Assembly: GCA_016218045.1 (NCBI GenBank)
Contig: JACRFB010000053.1
Location: 1 to 64,000 of the forward strand
Direction: 5' to 3'
Origin: Ignavibacteriota bacterium
GTDB taxonomy: Bacteria > Bacteroidota > Ignavibacteria > SZUA-365
Length of the DNA: 64,000 bases
Part shown: positions 25,698 through 34,557 of the stretch, piece after piece
Layout of the letters: every line of letters begins with the position of its first letter
Position numbering within the stretch: position 1 is the stretch's first letter
The notes under the pieces: model-generated
The model's database searches: none
Told to the model about the DNA's origin: nothing
Seen by the model: the letters and a program-made list of their open reading frames with translations, nothing else
Made by a program: the position numbers and the translations under genes

Positions 25698-25755
25698 ATC
25701 GTCCCCCATTCCCGCGACACCGCCATTCTTCGTAGATTGGAGGTTGGAGAAAAAG

Positions 25756-27132
25756 ATGCCCCGTATTGAAAACGACCTGCTTGGACCGCTCGAAATTCCT
25801 GACGATGTCTTGTACGGAATACAGACCGCGCGCGCGCGGCTGCATTTCAGCGCGGCCGACCGGCCCGTGCTGCCCGCGCTGATACGGGCATACGCGCTGG
25901 TGAAAAAGGCCTGCGCGCTGACAAACGCGGAACTCGGACACCTCGACGCGGCGCGGGCGGACGCGATCACGACCGCCTGCGACGAAGTGGCCGCGGGCGA
26001 ACACGCGGAGCACTTCGTGGTGGACGCGCTGCAGGGCGGCGCGGGCACTTCCACCAACATGAATCTCAACGAAGTGATCGCGCGCCGCGCGGCGCTGTTG
26101 AGCGGACTCGACATCTCGCCGCTCGGACATGTGAACCTGCATCAATCCACCAACGACACATACCCGACAGCCGTGCGTGTCGCGGCGCTCGGCGCGCTGC
26201 AGCAGCTCGAGCGTGCCGTGCTGCAGTTGCAGGATGCCTGTCAGGAAAAGGAGCGGGCCTTCGCCCATGTGGTCAAACTCGGCCGCACGCAATTGCGCGA
26301 CGCCGTCCCGACAACACTCGGCAGAAGTTTCGGCGCCTATGCCAATGCGCTGGCGCGCGACCGCTGGCGCATCTTCAAATGTGCCGAGCGGCTGCGCGTC
26401 GTGAATCTCGGAGGCACGGCGATCGGCACGGGCATCGCCGCGCCGCGCACGTACATCTTTCGCGCCGTCGAACGGCTGCGCGAATTGACGGGCCTGCACC
26501 TCGCGCGCGCGGAGAACCTCGTCGAGGCGACACAAAACCTCGACGCCTTCATTGAAGTATCGGGCATACTGCGCGCACACGCGGCGACACTCGTAAAAAT
26601 GGCGCGTGATCTGCGCCTGCTCTCCAGCGGCCCGAAAGGCGGACTTGGCGAGATCGAACTACCGGCGGTACAACCCGGCTCGAGTCTGATGCCGGGCAAG
26701 GTGAATCCGGTCATTCCCGAAATGGTCATGCAGGCGGGTTTCCGTGTGATGGCGCACGACACCGAGATCAATACCGTGGTGATGTCGGGCGAGCTGGAAC
26801 TGAACGCGTTCCTGCCCTTGCTGGCCGACGCCCTGCTATCGTCCATCGGTATTTTGGAGCGCAGCACCAACGACTTCATGCAGCATTGTATCACGGGCAT
26901 CACCGCAAATGAGGAACGCTGCCGCGCGCTGATGGAGGCCTCGACGGAGACGGCCACCGCGCTTATACCCGTCATCGGACACGAAGCGGCCGTGGCCCTC
27001 GCGCAGCGCATGCGCGAGCACAACGAATCCGTGCGCGACGCGGCTCTCGCCACGGGTCTGCTGACCCATGCACAACTCGACACCCTCCTCTCCGCCGAAG
27101 CCCTCTGCGCCCTCGGCTGGAAAGAATCCTGA
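25756..27132 (+). CDS. aspA: Aspartate ammonia-lyase
   Basis: A cytoplasmic lyase converting L-aspartate to fumarate and ammonia. The 458-residue protein carries the superfamily signature GSSLMPGKVNP (about 307-317), the HQSTNDTYPTA block, and the AspA-type N-terminus RIENDLLGPLEIPDDVLYGI rather than that of class II fumarase. The ATG at 25756 has GGAGA at good spacing; an in-frame TTG lies 12 bp upstream. hydF follows 137 bp downstream on the same strand. aspA is, from memory, a frequent neighbour of hydrogenase-maturation genes, and released ammonia could feed synthesis of the H-cluster dithiomethylamine bridge. Confidence 0.9.
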   Translation: MPRIENDLLGPLEIPDDVLYGIQTARARLHFSAADRPVLPALIRAYALVKKACALTNAELGHLDAARADAITTACDEVAAGEHAEHFVVDALQGGAGTSTNMNLNEVIARRAALLSGLDISPLGHVNLHQSTNDTYPTAVRVAALGALQQLERAVLQLQDACQEKERAFAHVVKLGRTQLRDAVPTTLGRSFGAYANALARDRWRIFKCAERLRVVNLGGTAIGTGIAAPRTYIFRAVERLRELTGLHLARAENLVEATQNLDAFIEVSGILRAHAATLVKMARDLRLLSSGPKGGLGEIELPAVQPGSSLMPGKVNPVIPEMVMQAGFRVMAHDTEINTVVMSGELELNAFLPLLADALLSSIGILERSTNDFMQHCITGITANEERCRALMEASTETATALIPVIGHEAAVALAQRMREHNESVRDAALATGLLTHAQLDTLLSAEALCALGWKES

Positions 27133-27187
27133 AGATTTGAATGAGAACGACCTCGTTCAACGCTCTACCACGTACACATTATCCTTC

Positions 27188-27268
27188 CAACTCCCTCCTC
27201 CCAACTCCCTACTACCAGATCCTAGCTCCTATCTCCCAGATCCTAGCTCCTATCTCCCAAATCCTCCC
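27188..27268. repeat. Heptamer array ATCCTAG/CTCCTAT/CTCCCAR before hydF
   Basis: Degenerate 7-bp units, with a 21-bp higher-order unit (ATCCTAG CTCCTAT CTCCCAG) present twice (27217-27258). It runs up to the hydF start codon and leaves no visible Shine-Dalgarno sequence. Confidence 0.75.
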
Positions 27269-27269
27269 A

Positions 27270-28493
27270 ATGCAATCCACCCCCAAAGCTCTTCGACTCC
27301 ATATAGGCATTTTCGGCCGGCGGAACGTCGGCAAATCCTCCATCCTCAATGCCCTGACCCGCCAAAGCATCTCCATCGTCTCATCCGTCGCGGGTACCAC
27401 CACCGATCCCGTCGAAAAGGCAATGGAGTTGCAGCCGATCGGCCCCGTGCTTTTTGTCGATACCGCGGGTATCGACGACGTCGGATCACTCGGACGTCAG
27501 AGAGTGGAGAAGACACAGCGCGTGATCGAGCGCGTGGATCTTGCCATTCTCGTGACCGATTCGTGGCAGGAATACGAGCGGGGACTGCTGGAGGTGTTCC
27601 GCAATCGCGCGGTACCCGTGATCGTGGTCGCGAACAAAAGCGACACACGCGCGGATTCGGCACTCGAAGCGGCGATACGCGCCGACGGTGTGCCGCATCC
27701 TGTGACACTGAGCGCCGTCACCGGCGAAGGCCTCGCGGCACTGCGCCGTGCCATCATCGACGGCGCGCCCGAGGACTTTGTCAACGCACCATCGATACTC
27801 GGCGATCTGGTACCCGCTGGCGAGTTGGTGATGATGGTGGTTCCCATCGACATCGAGGCGCCGAAGGGCCGGCTCATCCTTCCGCAGGTGCAGACATTAC
27901 GCGAGATACTGGATGTGGACGCCTACGCGATGGTGGTGAAGGAGCGTGAACTCGCCGATGCGCTCGCGCGGCTCACCCGTCCGCCGGCACTTGTCATCAC
28001 CGACAGCCAGGAATTCCTGAAAGTGTCGGCCGACGTCCCGACCGACATTCCACTCACGAGTTTTTCCATTCTCTTCTCCCGTTTCAAGGGCGACCTGGCC
28101 ACGGCCGTCGAAGGCGCGCGCACGATCGACCGGCTGCAGCCGGGAGACAAGGTGCTCATCGCCGAGGCGTGTACACATCACCCGAGCGGAGAGGACATCG
28201 GACGCGTGAAGATTCCGCGCTGGCTCGAGCAGTACACGGGCGGCAAGCTGCACTTCGACATTTTCAGCGGACACGATTTTCCGGACGATCTCTCCAGCTA
28301 TCGACTCGTGATACACTGCGGCGGCTGCGTGATAAACCGGCGGCACATGCTTTCGCGCATCGAACGCGCGAAGGAGGCGGGAGTGCCCCTGACAAATTAC
28401 GGCCTGGCAATCGCCTACAGTCTGGGGATCTTCGATCGCGCCCTGCAGCCCTTCCCGTATGCATACGAACTGTACAGGGCGACACGGCCGTGA
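27270..28493 (+). CDS. hydF: [FeFe] hydrogenase H-cluster maturation GTPase HydF
   Basis: Scaffold/GTPase that assembles the 2Fe subcluster and delivers it to the hydrogenase. The 407-residue protein has a GTPase domain with P-loop GRRNVGKSS (16-24), switch II DTAG (64-67) and NKSD (122-125), a middle dimerisation domain, and the C-terminal [4Fe-4S] domain with ligands C301, H303, C350 and C353 (CTHH and HCGGC). All HydF hallmarks are intact. ATG 27270 begins the homology; upstream codons are a repeat array and no ribosome-binding site is seen. HydE, HydG and a hydrogenase are not in the window, so they must lie elsewhere. Confidence 0.95.
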   Translation: MQSTPKALRLHIGIFGRRNVGKSSILNALTRQSISIVSSVAGTTTDPVEKAMELQPIGPVLFVDTAGIDDVGSLGRQRVEKTQRVIERVDLAILVTDSWQEYERGLLEVFRNRAVPVIVVANKSDTRADSALEAAIRADGVPHPVTLSAVTGEGLAALRRAIIDGAPEDFVNAPSILGDLVPAGELVMMVVPIDIEAPKGRLILPQVQTLREILDVDAYAMVVKERELADALARLTRPPALVITDSQEFLKVSADVPTDIPLTSFSILFSRFKGDLATAVEGARTIDRLQPGDKVLIAEACTHHPSGEDIGRVKIPRWLEQYTGGKLHFDIFSGHDFPDDLSSYRLVIHCGGCVINRRHMLSRIERAKEAGVPLTNYGLAIAYSLGIFDRALQPFPYAYELYRATRP

Positions 28494-28510
28494 AAGGAAC
28501 GTGTCAGTAT

Positions 28511-28538
28511 TTGCGAAATTGGGCTTAATCGCTATATT
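28511..28538 (+). promoter_or_regulatory. Sigma-70-like promoter of the histone H1-like gene
   Basis: TTGCGA (28511-28516) and TATATT (28533-28538) with 16-bp spacing, in an AT-richer patch 130 bp upstream of the small basic protein gene. The match to the -35/-10 consensus is good, but FCB bacteria often use other promoter forms. Confidence 0.4.
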
Positions 28539-28668
28539 CGTCGGAGATATCCCCAACGCGATCCCGCGTGACCGGGTGTTTGCCCTTCGGACAGGCACAG
28601 CGGCACGACCCTGAGATTCTACGCAATCGACGCTGCATTTTTCTTTCACGATACACAACGGAGGAACC

Positions 28669-28866
28669 ATGAACCGCTTCAACGAACTGGTCGAACTCGT
28701 CCAGAGCTTTGAGAAGGATTTTGAAAAATTCTTCGTCAAGGGGAACAAGAGCGCGGGCACACGCGTGCGCAAGCACATGAACGAACTCAAGCGCAAGGCC
28801 CAGGAGATCCGCAACGAGATCCAGGCGATCAAGAAAACCGACGACACAGAGACTCCGAAGGCCTGA
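28669..28866 (+). CDS. Histone H1-like protein (Hc1 family)
   Basis: A 65-residue, highly charged helical protein (MNRFNELVELVQSFEKDF at the start, then a basic GNKSAGTRVRKHMNELKRKA region). It matches the short histone H1/Hc1-like proteins found across Bacteroidota, thought to bind DNA as nucleoid proteins. GGAGG precedes the ATG. It has its own promoter-like sequence and a strong terminator, so it is likely a single-gene, well-expressed unit. Confidence 0.85.
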   Translation: MNRFNELVELVQSFEKDFEKFFVKGNKSAGTRVRKHMNELKRKAQEIRNEIQAIKKTDDTETPKA

Positions 28867-28898
28867 TCCCACGCGCCGCGGCGCGACATTCCGAGAGC

Positions 28899-28934
28899 AA
28901 AAAGCAACGTCCGCCACGGCGGGTGTTGCTTTTT
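28899..28934. terminator. Bidirectional intrinsic terminator
   Basis: AAAAAGCAAC-GT-CCGCC-AC-GGCGG-GT-GTTGCTTTTT: a long near-perfect inverted repeat with A-run and T-run at the two ends. It is the clearest rho-independent terminator in the window and ends the histone-like transcript. Confidence 0.9.
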
Positions 28935-28950
28935 CCTTTGAGAGAGCACC

Positions 28951-29865
28951 ATGCCATACTCCATACGTCTACCGCTCCCCGCACGTTTCCATTTCCGCAA
29001 CACCGTGTACTCGCACGGATGGTGCGCGCTGGCACCCTACCGGGTTGAGACGAGTCCGCGTCTGCGGCTCACGTACACCCTCGCGCTGACCGACGGCACC
29101 ATCGCGGATATTCGGATGGACGAGTCGGATATTTCCGGCACCGAAATGGTGCTGCGCACGGATACACGCCTGAGCGCCGCGCAGAAGCGCGAGGTGACGG
29201 CTGCGATGCGCGGCTGCCTGAATCTCGAACTCGATCTGGCGCCATTTCACAGAGTGGCGCGACGCACTGCGGGCAGCGGCTGGATGGCGCGTCAGGCGGC
29301 CGGACGCCTGCTGCGCGGCGCGAGCATGTTCGAGGACACGGTGAAGATGATACTCACCACAAACTGTTCGTGGTCGCTCACAACTGCGATGAACGCGCGC
29401 CTGATCGAGACCTTCGGATCCGCGGGTCCATCGGGAGCACGGGCCTTTCCGACACCCGCGAGCATCGCGGCGAGCGACGAGGCGACACTGCGCGCGCGCT
29501 GCTCGCTCGGCTACCGCGCTCCGTCGGTGCTCGCGTTCGCGCGCGCAGTGGACGAAGGCCGACTCGACCCCGAGTCGTTGCGCGGAAGCACGGCGCCCAC
29601 CGACGAGTTGTACGCCACGCTGCTCGGCATCAGGGGCGTCGGCGAATACGCCGCCTCGAATCTGCTCAAACTGCTCGGGCGTTTCGACCGGCTCGGCCTC
29701 GACTCGTGGTGCAGATCCGTGTATGCGCGACTCCATACGGGCGGCACACAGGCGTCAGATGCGGATATTTATGCCCATTATGATGTATTTGGAGAATACC
29801 GCGGCCTCGCGATGTGGCTGGATCTGACCAAAGAATGGTACGACACAAAATTCCCCTTCGATTGA
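28951..29865 (+). CDS. AlkA/OGG-like DNA glycosylase
   Basis: A 304-residue base-excision-repair glycosylase of the helix-hairpin-helix superfamily. The HhH reads LLGIRGVGEYAASNLL (near 222-237) and the catalytic aspartate is in LGLDSWCR (near 251). The N-terminal part (about 1-110) is beta-rich and resembles the AlkA/OGG N-terminal domain. No lysine precedes the aspartate at the OGG1 position as far as I can place it, so a monofunctional alkylbase glycosylase is more likely. The stop lies inside the start of the dipeptidase gene (31-bp overlap). Confidence 0.8.
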   Translation: MPYSIRLPLPARFHFRNTVYSHGWCALAPYRVETSPRLRLTYTLALTDGTIADIRMDESDISGTEMVLRTDTRLSAAQKREVTAAMRGCLNLELDLAPFHRVARRTAGSGWMARQAAGRLLRGASMFEDTVKMILTTNCSWSLTTAMNARLIETFGSAGPSGARAFPTPASIAASDEATLRARCSLGYRAPSVLAFARAVDEGRLDPESLRGSTAPTDELYATLLGIRGVGEYAASNLLKLLGRFDRLGLDSWCRSVYARLHTGGTQASDADIYAHYDVFGEYRGLAMWLDLTKEWYDTKFPFD

Positions 29866-31082
29866 GTGTCTCGGTACGCGTCTGCGCGCTCGGCCTGCTG
29901 CTCCACTGTGCCGCCTCTGCCGCCGAGTCCGGTCACCGCGGTGAGAGCGATTCGCTGCGACGCGTGGCCGACCGCGTTTTCATGCGCCTCCATCGCGAGG
30001 CCGTTGTTGCGGACGGACACAACGACGTGCTCGGCAGTGCGCTGGCCGGACGCGACCTGACGCAGCGTGGCCGTACAGGACACTCCGATCTCCCGCGTTT
30101 CATCGAAGGCGGACTCGACGTGCAGGTCTTTTCCGTATGGGTCACACCAGCGCGCGCGCAGAACAACACCGCCTTTCCCTACGCGCAGCGCATGATCGAT
30201 TCGTTGCGCGCGCTCGCGCGGCGCAGCGGCGGACGCTTCAGCATCACACGCAGCGCCGCCGAATTGCGCGAGGCGCTGGCGCGCGGAAACGTGGCGGGCA
30301 TCGTGGGTCTGGAAGGCGGACACGCGGCGGCGGGTTCATTGCAGAATGTGCTCCGGTTGTATGAACGCGGACTGCGCTGTTTCGGACTGACGTGGAACAA
30401 CAGCAACACGTGGGCCGCATCGGCGCAGGACGAGGCGAAGGGTCTGCGCCGCGGACTCACGGCGGAAGGCCGCCGGCTCATCCGCCTGCTCGACAGCGCG
30501 GGCGTGCTCATCGACGTGTCGCACGCGGGGCCAGCCACAGTGCGTGATGTGCTCGCTGTGACGCGGAACCCGATCATCGCCTCACATTCCGCATGCGCCG
30601 CTTTGCGTCCGCACGCGCGCAACCTCACCGACGAACAGATCCGCGCCATTGCGAAGGCGGGCGGTGTGGTGATGATCAACTTCTTTCCCGTCTTTCTCCG
30701 AAGCGGACTCCCCGCCGACGTCGCACGGCGCTGCGCTTCGATGGAGGACCGCCTGCGGAAACTCCATACGCGCGCACGCGCGGGCGACATGCAGTCACTC
30801 GCGCGTTTTGATGCCCTGCTGCAGGAGGCGCGACGCGACGGACTCCCAACCCTGCTCGACGTGGCCGATCACATCGACCACGCCGTGTCGATCGCGGGAG
30901 CGGAGCACGTCGGCCTGGGCAGCGACTTCGACGGCATCGATTACGCGCCCGTCGGTCTCTGTGATGTGACCTCCCTTCCCTTCCTCACGCGTGAATTGCT
31001 TGCGCGGGGATATTCGGACCGGGACATCCGTAATATCCTCGGCGGCAACTTCGTGCGCGTCTTTTCTGCGGTATGCAAATAG
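29835..31082 (+). CDS. Exported membrane dipeptidase (peptidase M19)
   Basis: A zinc dipeptidase of the renal dipeptidase family, 415 residues, with a signal peptide (about 1-30, VRVCALGLLLHCAASA). Metal-site motifs are visible: VADGHNDVL (HxD), GLEGGHA (the bridging Glu), DVSHAG and IASHSACAAL, and late VGLGSDFDG. Such enzymes hydrolyse dipeptides, including D-amino-acid ones, in the periplasm or at the surface. The ATG at 29835 overlaps the glycosylase gene by 31 bp, suggesting translational coupling; a TTG or similar start at 29814 would lengthen the N-terminus. Confidence 0.9.
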   Translation: MVRHKIPLRLSVSVRVCALGLLLHCAASAAESGHRGESDSLRRVADRVFMRLHREAVVADGHNDVLGSALAGRDLTQRGRTGHSDLPRFIEGGLDVQVFSVWVTPARAQNNTAFPYAQRMIDSLRALARRSGGRFSITRSAAELREALARGNVAGIVGLEGGHAAAGSLQNVLRLYERGLRCFGLTWNNSNTWAASAQDEAKGLRRGLTAEGRRLIRLLDSAGVLIDVSHAGPATVRDVLAVTRNPIIASHSACAALRPHARNLTDEQIRAIAKAGGVVMINFFPVFLRSGLPADVARRCASMEDRLRKLHTRARAGDMQSLARFDALLQEARRDGLPTLLDVADHIDHAVSIAGAEHVGLGSDFDGIDYAPVGLCDVTSLPFLTRELLARGYSDRDIRNILGGNFVRVFSAVCK

Positions 31083-31310
31083 GTAGAAAGTAGCAAGGTA
31101 GAAAGTAGCAAAGTGGAAGGTAGTGAGGTGAAGGTGGGAAGGTAGAAAGTAGAAAAGTGGAAGGTGGCCAAGTGGAAAGTAGAAAAATGGTAGTTGGTGA
31201 GGTGAAGGTGGGAACGTAGAAAGTAGAAATGTGGAAGGTGGCCAAGTGGAAAGTAGAAAAATGGTAGGTGGTGAGGTGAAGGTGGGAAGGTAGAAAGTGA
31301 CGAGGTGGCA
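31083..31310. repeat. GTAGAAA/GTGGAAG array with 74-bp higher-order unit
   Basis: Degenerate 7-8-bp units (GTAGAAAG, GTAGCAAA, GTGGAAGG) arranged in a 74-bp higher-order repeat starting at 31123, 31197 and 31271 (last partial). It begins directly at the dipeptidase stop codon. The remaining 170 bp to sucC hold an AT-rich likely promoter and nothing else recognised. Confidence 0.85.
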
Positions 31311-31480
31311 AGGGGGACGGGGTTTGGCACTTTGCACTTATCCGCGCTCCATCAGGATTCCAGCAAATCGTCTATCTGTATGTGGTAATCGATCAGCCCG
31401 CCGATTTTTCCGACAGCGACTTTTTCGCGATATTGGCGCGATTATCTCTCCGCTCCGTTCATCCAGCACAGGTAGCATCC

Positions 31481-32683
31481 ATGAAAATCCACGAGTACCA
31501 GGGGAAGGAAATCCTCCGCACCTTCGATGTGCCCACACCCGCGGGCCGTGTGGCATTCACGCCCGACGAGGCAGTCGAGGCGGCACAGTCGCTCGGCGGC
31601 TCCGTGTGGGTCGTCAAATCGCAGATACACGCGGGCGGCCGCGGCAAGGGCGACATCTTCGATCCCGCGACACGCGCGCTCGTCATGAACGGCGGCGTGA
31701 AAGTGGCGAAGTCGCTCGACGAGGTGCGTGAATACGCGACAAAGATGCTCGGCAATCTGCTCGTCACCATACAGACCGGCGCCGAGGGCAAGATCGTGTC
31801 ACGAGTGCTCATCGAGGAAGGCATCGGCATCGCGAAGGAATTGTACGCGGGCATGCTGCTCGACCGCGCGCAGTCGAAGAATGTGATGATGGTGTCGACA
31901 GAAGGCGGCATGGAGATCGAGAAGGTTGCAGCCGAGACACCGGAAAAAATCATCCGCGTCGCCATCGATCCCGCGACGGGATTCCAGGCCTATCACGCGC
32001 GGCAGCTCGCCTTCGGCCTCGGCCTCACGGGCGATGCGTTCAAAAACGGCGTCAAGTTCCTCACCGCGCTCGCGCGTGCCTACGAGGCCATCGACGCGAG
32101 TCTGTTCGAGATCAATCCCCTCGTTCTCACCACCGACGGACGCGTGCTCGCGCTCGACGCGAAGGTGAACCTCGACGACAACGCGCTGTACCGCCACCCC
32201 GAGTTCGTCGCGCTGCGCGACCTCGACGAGGAAGCGCCGCTCGAGATCGAGGCCTCGAAGTACAACCTCAACTACATCAAACTCGACGGCAATGTGGGCT
32301 GCATGGTAAACGGCGCCGGACTCGCGATGGGCACGATGGACATCATCAAACTCGCGGGCGGCGAACCTGCCAACTTCCTCGATGTCGGCGGCGGCGCCAG
32401 CGCCGAGACGGTGGAAAACGGCTTCCGCATCATCCTCAGCGATCCCCACGTGAAAGCCATTCTCATCAACATCTTCGGCGGCATCGTGCGCTGCGACCGC
32501 ATCGCCAACGGCGTGGTGCAGGCCGCGCGCAATATCGACATTCATGTGCCCATCGTGGTGCGCCTCGCCGGCACCAACGCCGACGAAGCGGCCGTGATCC
32601 TGCAGGAATCCGGTCTGAACTTCGAAGTCGCCGGCACACTGAAGGAAGCCGCCGACAAGGTGACGCGCGCCATCGCCGCCTGA
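31481..32683 (+). CDS. sucC: Succinate-CoA ligase (ADP-forming) subunit beta
   Basis: Beta subunit of succinyl-CoA synthetase of the TCA cycle, 400 residues. ATP-grasp features are clear: [12 protein letters not shown] at the start, [12 protein letters not shown] (nucleotide loop), EINPLV, then [20 protein letters not shown] and [16 protein letters not shown] in the CoA-ligase domain. Length matches the family. The usual partner sucD is not adjacent; a terminator follows directly, so sucC stands alone here, as in many Bacteroidota. Confidence 0.96.
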   Translation: MKIHEYQGKEILRTFDVPTPAGRVAFTPDEAVEAAQSLGGSVWVVKSQIHAGGRGKGDIFDPATRALVMNGGVKVAKSLDEVREYATKMLGNLLVTIQTGAEGKIVSRVLIEEGIGIAKELYAGMLLDRAQSKNVMMVSTEGGMEIEKVAAETPEKIIRVAIDPATGFQAYHARQLAFGLGLTGDAFKNGVKFLTALARAYEAIDASLFEINPLVLTTDGRVLALDAKVNLDDNALYRHPEFVALRDLDEEAPLEIEASKYNLNYIKLDGNVGCMVNGAGLAMGTMDIIKLAGGEPANFLDVGGGASAETVENGFRIILSDPHVKAILINIFGGIVRCDRIANGVVQAARNIDIHVPIVVRLAGTNADEAAVILQESGLNFEVAGTLKEAADKVTRAIAA

Positions 32684-32709
32684 GCCTCCCCTCACTCCCC
32701 GACATTCCG

Positions 32710-32738
32710 CCGCGCGGCCACACGCCGCGCGGTTTTTT
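32710..32738 (+). terminator. Intrinsic terminator of sucC
   Basis: CCGCGCGG (32710-32717), 7-nt loop, CCGCGCGG (32725-32732), then TTTTTT. A textbook rho-independent terminator 27 bp after the stop. Confidence 0.9.
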
Positions 32739-32868
32739 ATACTACTTTATTCTGCGAAATGCAGGAATTTCATAGAGGGTTGACTGTGTGCTTGTTTCTT
32801 GGGCCATGCTTCCGTAAATAGGATACAGGCAGTTCGTATTTTTCTCTCATGGGATTCCGAGGTCTCGC

Positions 32869-34137
32869 ATGCGATCGTTACTTCGTTTTATTCTCTTGTT
32901 TGCAGTGTTGCTTTCGACATCGGTCCTGGCGCAGGAATTTGGCTGGAAACGCCTTTCCACAGCCGAAAAACCTGAACCACAATTCTACGGCACCGATTTC
33001 CTGAATATGCACACAGGGTGTGTTGTGGGAGACAGCGGCGCGATTCGACTGACAGACGACGGGGGCGCCACATGGACATCCGTCCAGAGCGGTACGTACT
33101 CCCGCCTCACACGCGTGCGCTATGTCACTGCCTCGCATCTGTATGTCACGGGTGCCGACGGCACCCTCCTGCGCTCGTTGAACAGCGGACATACGTGGAC
33201 GGCGATTGACCTCAAAACCAAGATGACATTAAACGACGTCTATTTTCACAGTCCCGATACGGGCATGGTCGCGGGCCAGGCCGGCTTCCTGAAAGTGACT
33301 TTCGACGGTGGCGTGACGTGGTCCGACCGCGACGCAAAATTCGGTCCGAACAACATCTACTCGATCACCTTCCCCTCGCGCCGCGTGGGCTACATGTGCG
33401 GCAACCAGGGAAACATTTCCAAAACCACCAACGGCGGAAATTCGTGGACGGATCTCAACACCGGCAAGACCACCATCCTGCAGGCGATATCCTTCGGCAA
33501 TGAAAAGACCGGCATCGCCGTGGGCGACGTGGGCATGATGCTGCTGACAACCAACGGCGGCACACGCTGGACGCAGGTGTACGCCACCATCCCCGTGACA
33601 AACGCGCTCAACGACGTGCAGTATGTGGACTCGTCACTTGCCTACATGGTCGGCTGGTTCGGGGTCGTTCTGAAATCCACCGACGGCGGACGCAACTGGG
33701 AGCCGCAGGAATGGGAAGGCACCGACGTACTCGAATCGATTCGTATGCTGGACAGTAAAAACGGCTTCATCACGGGGTACGCACCGGTTGTATGGACCGG
33801 ATCGGTTCTCAAAACCTCGAATGGCGGAGGAATCGTATCCGCCAACGGCCCTTCGACAGCTCCCGCGGCGCTGGATCTTCGCTCGCTGTACCCCCAGCCC
33901 ATCAGCGGCGGAGCCGCATCGGCCACAGTGGCCTTTTCTCTCGACCGGCAGGCACAGCTTTCCATCCTCATCCACGATGCGATAGGACGAGAGGTGCTCC
34001 GTGTTGCGGACGGATTCTATTCTGCCGGTGAACACACGGCGGCGATGTCGTTGCGCGGCCTCACACCGGGCACGTATTTCGCACGGCTCAGCACCGCGCA
34101 GACCTCGGTCGTCCGGCCCTTCGTCATTCTGCCCTAG
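32869..34137 (+). CDS. YCF48/BNR-like beta-propeller protein, T9SS cargo
   Basis: A 422-residue exported protein with signal peptide (MRSLLRFILLFAVLLSTSVLA). Six or so repeats carry the motif GxxLxxTxDGGxTW (for example TDDGGATWT, TFDGGVTWS, TTNGGNSWT, STDGGRNWE), characteristic of YCF48/BNR propellers. The C-terminal 80 residues (SLYPQPISG, IHDAIGREV, LTPGTYFARL, PFVILP) are a T9SS type A-like sorting domain. It is a likely surface-bound or released propeller of unknown ligand. No close neighbour on the same strand suggests single transcription. Confidence 0.88.
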   Translation: MRSLLRFILLFAVLLSTSVLAQEFGWKRLSTAEKPEPQFYGTDFLNMHTGCVVGDSGAIRLTDDGGATWTSVQSGTYSRLTRVRYVTASHLYVTGADGTLLRSLNSGHTWTAIDLKTKMTLNDVYFHSPDTGMVAGQAGFLKVTFDGGVTWSDRDAKFGPNNIYSITFPSRRVGYMCGNQGNISKTTNGGNSWTDLNTGKTTILQAISFGNEKTGIAVGDVGMMLLTTNGGTRWTQVYATIPVTNALNDVQYVDSSLAYMVGWFGVVLKSTDGGRNWEPQEWEGTDVLESIRMLDSKNGFITGYAPVVWTGSVLKTSNGGGIVSANGPSTAPAALDLRSLYPQPISGGAASATVAFSLDRQAQLSILIHDAIGREVLRVADGFYSAGEHTAAMSLRGLTPGTYFARLSTAQTSVVRPFVILP

Positions 34138-34335
34138 CTCTCGAGCTTAGTACAGGGAAGCGTCCGCATACATCACGGCGGGCTTGTCTGCAATGCGCAG
34201 GCAGAGGCCGAACACATCCGAGCGAGATGCGCCACGTGTGTGACAACACAGGCGGTTCCGCACACACATCTCACAGACAGCTCACGCAGGTCGAACATGC
34301 CGTGCACATTTTTGTGCACACTCAAAGGAGATCAC

Positions 34336-34557
34336 ATGTCCGACCTACTCGAAATACTTCTTGCACCGTCCAACGAAACACGGCTGTTGCTTCTGCTCGG
34401 CATCACCCTCTGCGTTGCACTCGGCATGATCGGCACTGCCATGTACCAATTGCACAAAATGGGCGCCCTGTTCCCGCGCGCCAAGAGCCGGCGTATTTCC
34501 GCTAGCGAAGCGCGGAACGAAGCCAGTCTCGCGTTCGATCGATCGCCTGCTGCATAA
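34336..34557 (+). CDS. Small single-helix membrane protein
   Basis: A 73-residue protein with one membrane helix (about 17-36, RLLLLLGITLCVALGMIGTA) and a basic C-terminal tail. An AAAGGAG sequence 6 bp from the ATG supports it strongly. Its 3' end overlaps the convergent hydrolase gene by 56 bp, which is unusual in this window. The last 20 residues may therefore be fortuitous coding. Not recognised. Confidence 0.6.
   Translation: MSDLLEILLAPSNETRLLLLLGITLCVALGMIGTAMYQLHKMGALFPRAKSRRISASEARNEASLAFDRSPAA

Noticed and set aside
34138-34335. Intergenic region checked for tRNA or small RNA
   Set aside because: No cloverleaf or stable hairpin with terminator was found.
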